A stretch of DNA of 28,294 nt. Source: Pararhizobium_B sp051960215 (lineage in GTDB: Bacteria > Pseudomonadota > Alphaproteobacteria > Rhizobiales > Rhizobiaceae). This document shows, piece by piece, positions 23,598 to 28,294 of the stretch (positions are counted from its first letter, which is position 1; each line of letters opens with the position of its first letter). The notes below the pieces were generated by a model, which saw only the letters and a list, made by a program, of their open reading frames with translations, had not been told where the DNA came from and did not search any database. The stretch lies in NCBI GenBank assembly GCA_051960215.1, contig JBQCEN010000328.1, positions 1-28,294 of the forward strand. The letters run 5' to 3'. The position numbers and the translations under genes are program-made.

Positions 23598-26069
23598 CTA
23601 CTTCTTGCGCGGCACCTTTGGGACGCTGCTGCCCTTGCGCCCGCTCGTTCCCGCATCGTCGGAAACGGCTTCGGGGCTGTCCGCATCGTCGGGAGCCTTG
23701 CCCTCGGCGGCGGGCCTCGCGGCCTTCCCCTTGCCGGCCGCCTTCTCCTTCTTCGGCTTGATCGGCGCCTGGTCGGGGATCGCGTCGAGCAGCAGGCCGG
23801 TCGTGCCGTCCTCCTTCTGGCCGACGGAGACCTTCACCGTACCGCCCTTCCTGAGCTTGCCGAAGAGCACCTCGTTGGCGAGCTGCTTCTTGATGTGCTC
23901 CTGGATCACGCGGCCGAGCGGACGGGCGCCCATGCGCTCGTCGTAGCCCTTCTCGGCGAGCCACGCGACGGCCTCCTGGCTGAGGTCGAAGGTGACGCCG
24001 CGTTCGGCAAGCTGCGCCTCGAGCTGCATGACGAACTTCTGCACCACCCGGTGGATCACCGGCGTCGGCAGCGCGCCGAACGGGATGATCGCGTCGAGGC
24101 GGTTGCGGAACTCCGGCGTGAACAGCCGGTTGATCGCCTCGACGTCGTCGCCCTCGCGCTTCGAGGAGCCGAAGCCGATCGCCGCCTTCTGCGCTTCGGA
24201 AGCACCCGCATTCGTTGTCATGATCAGGATGACGTTGCGGAAGTCGATCTTCTTGCCGTTGTGGTCGGTCAGGGCGCCGTGGTCCATGACCTGCAACAGG
24301 ATGTTGAACAGGTCCGGATGGGCTTTCTCGATCTCGTCCAGCAGGAGCACGCAGTGCGGATGCTGGTCGACACCGTCCGTCAGGAGGCCGCCCTGGTCGA
24401 AGCCGACATAGCCGGGAGGCGCACCGAGCAGGCGCGACACCGTGTGGCGCTCCATGTACTCCGACATGTCGAAGCGCAGGAGTTCCACCCCGAGCGACAC
24501 GGCGAGCTGCTTGGCCACTTCCGTCTTGCCGACGCCGGTCGGACCCGAGAACAGGTAGCTGCCGATCGGCTTCTCCGGTTCACGAAGGCCGGCGCGCGCC
24601 AGCTTGATCGCCGAGGCGAGCGCCTCGATCGCAAGATCCTGGCCGTAGACGACCGATTTCAGCTCCTGCTCGAGATTGGCGAGCACGGCCTCGTCGTCCT
24701 TGGACACCGTCTTCGGCGGGATGCGCGCCATGGTCGCGATCGTCGCCTCGATCTCCTTCTCGGTGATCATCTTGCGCCGCTTGCTCTCGGCGAGCAGCAT
24801 CTGCGCCGCACCGGTCTCGTCGATCACGTCGATCGCCTTGTCCGGCAGCTTCCGGTCGGAGATGTAGCGAGAGGAGAGCTCCCCCGCCGAGCGGATCGCC
24901 TGGTCGGTGTATTTCACCTTGTGGTAGTCCTCGAAGTAGGGCTTCAGCCCGCGCATGATCTCGATCGCGTCGTCGATCGTCGGCTCGTTGACGTCGATCT
25001 TCTGGAACCGCCGGACGAGCGCCCGGTCCTTCTCGAAGAACTGGCGGAACTCCTTGTAGGTCGTCGAGCCGATGCAGCGGATCGTCCCGGAGGAGAGCGC
25101 GGGCTTCAGCAGGTTCGAGGCGTCCATCGCCCCGCCGGAGGTCGCGCCGGCGCCGATCACGGTGTGGATCTCGTCGATGAACAGGATCGCGCCCGGCATC
25201 TCCTCGAGTTCCTTGACGACCTGCTTCAGCCGCTCCTCGAAGTCGCCGCGATAGCGCGTGCCGGCCAGCAGCGTGCCCATGTCGAGCGCATAGATGGTCG
25301 CGTCGTTCAGAACCTCCGGCACCTCGCCTTCGACGATGCGCTTGGCAAGGCCTTCGGCGATCGCCGTCTTGCCGACACCCGGATCGCCCACATAGAGCGG
25401 GTTGTTCTTCGACCGCCGGCAGAGGACCTGGATGGTGCGGTTGACCTCGTTGGTCCGCCCGATCAGCGGATCGATCCGACCGGCCTTGGCCTTCTCATTG
25501 AGGTTGACGCAGTAGGCCGTCAGCGCGTCCTGCGCCTTCTTCTTCACGCCCTCTTCCTGCTCGCTGGTCGTCTTGTTGTCGGGCTCGTTCTCGTCGACGC
25601 CGCGCACCGGCCGGCCCTCGGAGGCGCCGGGGCGCTTGGCGATGCCGTGGGAGATGAAGTTGACGGCGTCGTAGCGCGTCATCTCCTGCTCCTGCAGGAA
25701 ATAGGCCGCGTGGCTCTCGCGCTCGGCGAAGATCGCGACGAGCACGTTGGCGCCGGTCACCTCCTCGCGGCCCGACGACTGGACATGGATGACCGCCCGC
25801 TGGATCACGCGCTGGAAGCCGGACGTCGGCTTCGAATCCTCGTCGTAGCCCGTGACCAGGTTGCCGAGCTCGGTGTCGACATAGTCGGTAACGGTCTTGC
25901 GGAGCGCATCGAGGTCGACGTTGCAGGCGCCCATGACGGCAGCGGCGTCGGTGTCGTCGATCAGCGCCAGCAGGAGGTGCTCAAGCGTCGCGTACTCGTG
26001 GTGCCTTTCATTGGCCAGCGTCAGTGCCTGGTGCAGGGCCTTTTCGAGGCTTGGGGAAAATGTCGGCAC
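23598..26069 (-). CDS. clpA: ATP-dependent Clp protease ATP-binding subunit ClpA
   Basis: ClpA unfolds proteins and feeds them to ClpP, with ClpS directing N-degron substrates. The 823-residue product has the double Clp-N domain (1-145), AAA1 with Walker A GDPGVGKT (228-235) and Walker B ILFIDE, and AAA2 with Walker A GPTGVGKT (509-516) and LLLDEIE. The ClpP-docking loop IGF is at 631-633. The C-terminal 53 residues (771-823) are a Lys/Ala/Pro-rich tail beyond the E. coli protein end. It starts with GTG at 26069, GAGG seven bases upstream, nine bases after clpS. It ends in TAG, then a strong terminator. Confidence 0.97.
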   Translation of the reverse strand: MPTFSPSLEKALHQALTLANERHHEYATLEHLLLALIDDTDAAAVMGACNVDLDALRKTVTDYVDTELGNLVTGYDEDSKPTSGFQRVIQRAVIHVQSSGREEVTGANVLVAIFAERESHAAYFLQEQEMTRYDAVNFISHGIAKRPGASEGRPVRGVDENEPDNKTTSEQEEGVKKKAQDALTAYCVNLNEKAKAGRIDPLIGRTNEVNRTIQVLCRRSKNNPLYVGDPGVGKTAIAEGLAKRIVEGEVPEVLNDATIYALDMGTLLAGTRYRGDFEERLKQVVKELEEMPGAILFIDEIHTVIGAGATSGGAMDASNLLKPALSSGTIRCIGSTTYKEFRQFFEKDRALVRRFQKIDVNEPTIDDAIEIMRGLKPYFEDYHKVKYTDQAIRSAGELSSRYISDRKLPDKAIDVIDETGAAQMLLAESKRRKMITEKEIEATIATMARIPPKTVSKDDEAVLANLEQELKSVVYGQDLAIEALASAIKLARAGLREPEKPIGSYLFSGPTGVGKTEVAKQLAVSLGVELLRFDMSEYMERHTVSRLLGAPPGYVGFDQGGLLTDGVDQHPHCVLLLDEIEKAHPDLFNILLQVMDHGALTDHNGKKIDFRNVILIMTTNAGASEAQKAAIGFGSSKREGDDVEAINRLFTPEFRNRLDAIIPFGALPTPVIHRVVQKFVMQLEAQLAERGVTFDLSQEAVAWLAEKGYDERMGARPLGRVIQEHIKKQLANEVLFGKLRKGGTVKVSVGQKEDGTTGLLLDAIPDQAPIKPKKEKAAGKGKAARPAAEGKAPDDADSPEAVSDDAGTSGRKGSSVPKVPRKK

Positions 26070-26078
26070 GTTCGATCC

Positions 26079-26432
26079 TCATTTCTTTTCCATCACGCAT
26101 TGAAGCGGATGCTGGTGCTGGCGTGCGAAGTCCATGACCTGAGTGACCTTTGTCTCGGCCACTTCGTAGGTGAAGACGCCACACTCCCCTACTCCGTGGT
26201 TATGGACGTGAAGCATGATGCGGGTGGCAGACTCCCTGTCCTTCTGAAAAAAGCGCTCCAAAACATGGATGACGAACTCCATCGGGGTGTAGTCGTCGTT
26301 GAGAAGCAACACGCGGTAGAGACTCGGCTTCTTGACCTTGGGCTTGGTCCGCGTGATGACGGAGGTCCCGCGGCTATCGCTGCCCCCATCCCCATCCTTG
26401 CCTTGGGACATCAAGATCGGCCTTGCGATCAT
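26079..26432 (-). CDS. clpS: ATP-dependent Clp protease adaptor ClpS
   Basis: ClpS binds N-terminal degron residues and hands the proteins to ClpA. The 117-residue product has a flexible N-terminal extension (about 1-30) followed by the folded core: YRVLLLNDDYTPMEFV with the peptide-binding Asn45 and Asp46, RIMLHVHNHGVGECGVFTYE with the binding-site His, and the end QHPLQCVMEKK. ATG 26432 is chosen for AAGGG upstream and MIARPI, the usual alphaproteobacterial N-terminus. ATG 26411 is an alternative. It is 9 bp ahead of clpA, giving the standard clpS-clpA operon. Confidence 0.96.
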   Translation of the reverse strand: MIARPILMSQGKDGDGGSDSRGTSVITRTKPKVKKPSLYRVLLLNDDYTPMEFVIHVLERFFQKDRESATRIMLHVHNHGVGECGVFTYEVAETKVTQVMDFARQHQHPLQCVMEKK

Positions 26433-26513
26433 ATATGCATCCCTTGCTGCGAATTTCAGGCGTCGCTGCAGGGCAGCAAATCGCCCGGTGTCCTCGCGCC
26501 CTAACTTAATCCT

Positions 26514-26540
26514 TCTTGGGACAATTTTAAGCCCCCAAGA
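26514..26540. promoter_or_regulatory. 7-bp dyad upstream of clpS
   Basis: TCTTGGG (26514-26520) and CCCAAGA (26534-26540) form an inverted repeat around a 13-base AT-rich centre, about 80-110 bp upstream of the clpS start. The centre includes TTTTAA. It may be an operator overlapping the clpS promoter region, but I find no confident -35/-10 pair. Confidence 0.35.
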
Positions 26541-26589
26541 GGGCGGTCGCGGACAATCCTCCGAACGAGGTGCACCGCTCGCAGAACGC

Positions 26590-26624
26590 AAAGGCCCGGC
26601 TGCGGGTTGCGCAGCCGGGCCTTT
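26590..26624 (-). terminator. Intrinsic terminator of the phasin gene
   Basis: A perfect 14-bp inverted repeat with a 7-base loop (26604-26610) has a GC core and a terminal AAA/TTT. It begins 34 bp past the phasin stop in the direction of transcription. The T run on either strand is only three bases, so it may act in both directions, though no plus-strand gene ends here. Confidence 0.82.
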
Positions 26625-26658
26625 GAAAACGGGTGCCGCCGGAGGCGGCAGCATGTCC

Positions 26659-26988
26659 TCACGAAGCGGTTTTCGAGGCGGAGACTTCGTAGGTCCTGTA
26701 GGCTTCGCGCGCGATGTCCGTGTAGATCTCGCCCATCTTCGTCGCCTGCGTCACGAAGGCCTCGTAGGACGAGCGGGCATAGTCGCTCTGGATCTCGAAC
26801 GCGTTTTCGAGGCTCCGCGCGCCTGCGAGATTCTCGAAGGTGGCCGCGCCGTCCTCGTAGGACTTGCGGGAGAAGTCGGAGGCCTCCGTTGCAAGGGCCT
26901 GGAACCCGCGGGCGATCGAGGAGTAGCTCTTCAGCATCGTGTCCACGGCTTCGCGGCTGATCTTGTTGGCGTCTTCGAAATTGAACAT
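26659..26988 (-). CDS. Phasin family protein
   Basis: Phasins coat polyhydroxyalkanoate granules and control their size and number. The 109-residue product has no signal peptide. It is an almost uninterrupted helical protein with the family pattern MFNFEDANKISREAVD, GFQALATEASDFSRKSYEDG, FEIQSDYARSSYEAFV and EIYTDIAREAYR. ATG 26988 is chosen because MFNFEDANK matches phasin N-termini. AGGGA lies about ten bases upstream, longer than ideal. No PHA synthase or depolymerase gene is in the window. Its promoter at 27066-27038 carries a perfect -35 and nested palindromes. Confidence 0.85.
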   Translation of the reverse strand: MFNFEDANKISREAVDTMLKSYSSIARGFQALATEASDFSRKSYEDGAATFENLAGARSLENAFEIQSDYARSSYEAFVTQATKMGEIYTDIAREAYRTYEVSASKTAS

Positions 26989-27019
26989 GTCGGCATGATC
27001 CCTGTCGGAGAGTTGCGTT

Positions 27020-27051
27020 CGATGCATTCCTGAGTTCAGGCTAGTGCATCG
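27020..27051. promoter_or_regulatory. Nested dyad over the phasin -10 and start region
   Basis: CGATGCA (27020-27026) pairs with TGCATCG (27045-27051). Nested between them is CCTGA-GT-TCAGG (27029-27040). The outer arms bracket the -10 box and the predicted start point. This is the location of a repressor operator, such as PhaR for phasin genes, but the binding protein is inferred only. Confidence 0.45.
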
Positions 27052-27066
27052 CACAAAACTGTCAAG
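27038..27066 (-). promoter_or_regulatory. Promoter of the phasin gene
   Basis: On the minus strand a perfect CTTGAC (27066-27061) is followed after 17 bases by TAGCCT (27043-27038), a weak -10. A transcript from near 27031 would carry a leader of about 43 bases. The element fits the rhizobial sigma-70 consensus at the -35. Inverted repeats cover both boxes. Confidence 0.65.
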
Positions 27067-27077
27067 TTTATTGTGCG
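27050..27077. promoter_or_regulatory. Extended palindrome centred on the phasin -35
   Basis: CGCACAA (27050-27056) pairs with TTGTGCG (27071-27077). The inner bases AAACT-GTCA-AGTTT form a further short dyad. The 28-bp symmetric block is centred on the CTTGAC box, so a bound protein would block RNA polymerase. The identity of the regulator is unknown. Confidence 0.5.
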
Positions 27078-27104
27078 CTGCGGCATCTTCGGCCTCAACC
27101 CCCA

Positions 27105-27119
27105 GCGGAAGAATTCCGC
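27105..27119. repeat. Short palindrome in the phasin-dacC divergent region
   Basis: GCGGAA-GAA-TTCCGC is a perfect 6-bp dyad in the 297-bp non-coding stretch 26989-27285. It is 39 bp upstream of the phasin -35 and about 165 bp upstream of the carboxypeptidase start. I find no convincing promoter for the plus-strand gene in this stretch. Confidence 0.35.
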
Positions 27120-27285
27120 GGGTTGTGCGCGCCACCGCCGGGCGTTAGCACTCAGTTCGAAGGAAATCCGAAACCCGCCGTTCATCATAAACGGAATGGT
27201 AAGGGTGCCTCCCTAGGGTTGCGACAACGGTCGAAGGGGTTCGGCCGGACGATCATCCCCCGCATGCAAAGCCAGAGTCCAGCGC

Positions 27286-28294
27286 GTGTTCCAAAAGTCT
27301 TCCTCCCCCGCCACACGTCGCAACCCCTTCGCCTTCGCCGGGCGCCTCCTCAGTATCATCGCCATCGTCGGACTTGCCGTCGCCGGCACTGCGTCCGCTG
27401 CCGCTGCGAACTCCAAATATGCCGGCATCGTCGTCGACGCCAAGACGGGCAAGGTCCTCTACGAGGATAATGCCGACGCGCCGCGCTACCCGGCGTCGCT
27501 GACGAAGATGATGACGCTCTACCTGACCTTCGAGGCCCTGAAGGCGGGCAAGATCACACTCGAGACACGCATTCCGGTCTCCGCCCACGCGGCCTCGGAA
27601 CCGCCGACCAAGCTCGGCCTGCGCGCCGGCAGCACGATCCGCGTGGAAGACGTCATCGACGGGCTGATCACGCTCTCGGCGAACGATGCGGCGACGGCCA
27701 TGGGCGAGTATCTCGGCGGCTCGGAAGCGAACTTCGCGCTGATCATGACGAACAAGGCGCACGCGCTCGGCATGAGCCGGACGACCTTCCGCAACGCCAA
27801 CGGCCTCCCCGACCCGAGGCAGGTGACAACGGCGCGCGACCTCTCGCGCCTCGCGATCGCGCTCCGCGAGCACTTCCCCAGCTACTACCACTTCTTCTCG
27901 ACGCAGTCGTTCCGCTACGGCAACAGGCTGATCCGCGGCCACAACCATCTGCTCGGCCACGTGGAAGGCGTCGACGGCCTGAAGACCGGTTATACGAATG
28001 CCTCCGGCTACAACCTCGCCACGTCGGTTCGCCGCAACGGCCGCAGCATCGTCGGCATCGTCATGGGCGGGCGCACCTGGGCGAGCCGCGATGCGCAGAT
28101 GCGCGAACTCATCGCCAAGTACATGCCGGAGGCGTCGAAGAGCGGTGACGGCGACCTGATCGCCCGCACCCGCATGGCGCCGACGCTGGCGGCCGTCGAC
28201 CTGCCGCCGCATGGGCCGCGCCCGGAGTTCCGCAAGCCGTCGGCCGCGCGCGTTGCGCTCGCCTATGCGAACGATGCGCAGACGGCGGATTTTC
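27286..28294 (+). CDS. D-alanyl-D-alanine carboxypeptidase (S11 family), 3' end cut by window
   Basis: This penicillin-binding protein trims the terminal D-Ala from peptidoglycan stem peptides in the periplasm. At least 336 residues are present with no stop before the window edge. The N-terminus is a signal peptide: basic region, then LLSIIAIVGLAVAGTASA, cut near residue 41. All three active-site motifs are intact: SLTK (Ser71), SAN (131-133) and KTG (233-235). The mature protein begins NSKYAGIVVDAKTGKVLYED. I use GTG 27286 because an in-frame stop at 27214 and the absence of another in-frame ATG, GTG or TTG limit the choice; its ribosome-binding site is weak. An ATG at 27264 is out of frame. 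It resembles DacC/DacF types. Confidence 0.9.
   Translation, partial: MFQKSSSPATRRNPFAFAGRLLSIIAIVGLAVAGTASAAAANSKYAGIVVDAKTGKVLYEDNADAPRYPASLTKMMTLYLTFEALKAGKITLETRIPVSAHAASEPPTKLGLRAGSTIRVEDVIDGLITLSANDAATAMGEYLGGSEANFALIMTNKAHALGMSRTTFRNANGLPDPRQVTTARDLSRLAIALREHFPSYYHFFSTQSFRYGNRLIRGHNHLLGHVEGVDGLKTGYTNASGYNLATSVRRNGRSIVGIVMGGRTWASRDAQMRELIAKYMPEASKSGDGDLIARTRMAPTLAAVDLPPHGPRPEFRKPSAARVALAYANDAQTADF

Noticed and set aside
23157..26504. A 1115-codon open frame on the plus strand, antisense to azlC, clpA and clpS.
   Set aside because: It mirrors strongly conserved real genes, shows no family motif, and its Arg/Asp/His-rich composition is what GC-rich codon bias yields on the antisense strand.

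Overview
This window is chromosomal DNA from a high-GC alphaproteobacterium, most likely of the order Hyphomicrobiales (Rhizobiales). Four things point there. The gene order gltA / lpxB-lpxI-lpxA-fabZ-lpxD-bamA-rseP-cdsA-uppS-frr-pyrH-tsf-rpsB is the order I know from that group. LpxI is present rather than LpxH. An EipB (DUF1849) envelope protein and an alphaproteobacterial ClpS are encoded. Two promoters match the rhizobial CTTGAC-N17-CTATAT pattern. I cannot resolve the family or genus. I see no mobile element, CRISPR array, tRNA, rRNA or prophage gene.

Layout. (1) 12-1304 (+): citrate synthase gltA, ending in a strong intrinsic terminator that fills the 49-bp convergent gap. (2) 1354-14568 (-): a long co-directional block. 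Read in the direction of transcription it is rpsB-tsf (promoter at 14714-14686), then pyrH-frr-uppS-cdsA-rseP, a 220-bp gap, then bamA-lpxD-fabZ-lpxA-lpxI-lpxB. It links ribosome function (S2, EF-Ts, ribosome recycling) to pyrimidine nucleotide supply, undecaprenyl and CDP-diacylglycerol lipid precursors, site-2 proteolysis, outer-membrane protein assembly and lipid A synthesis. (3) 14746-17931 (-): a MacA/MacB efflux pair. (4) 18076-18906 (-): eipB, divergent from ridA-gdpD (+), followed by a FemAB-like protein, an SMR exporter and a HIT protein (all +). (5) 22420-26432 (-): azlC-azlD and clpS-clpA, the ATPase and adaptor of ClpAP proteolysis. (6) 26659-26988 (-): a small phasin, divergent from a D,D-carboxypeptidase gene (27286 to the window end, +).

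Most of the window is ordinary, well-conserved housekeeping sequence, and I find no convincing new multi-gene system. Two anomalies stand out, both in the essential block and less than 2 kb apart. cdsA carries an in-frame TAG at codon 148 inside its conserved core, located in the loop of a perfect GC hairpin. pyrH lacks a stop codon at its expected end (240 residues) and reads in frame through a 20-residue linker into frr, predicting a 446-residue PyrH-Frr fusion while frr keeps its own ribosome-binding site. They may be paired sequence errors or real changes; raw reads would decide. Secondary points are nested palindromes over the phasin promoter, a 12-bp inverted repeat with a CtrA-like half-site pair between rseP and bamA, a 13-bp hairpin between tsf and pyrH, and two convergent genes whose stop codons abut as TGATCA.
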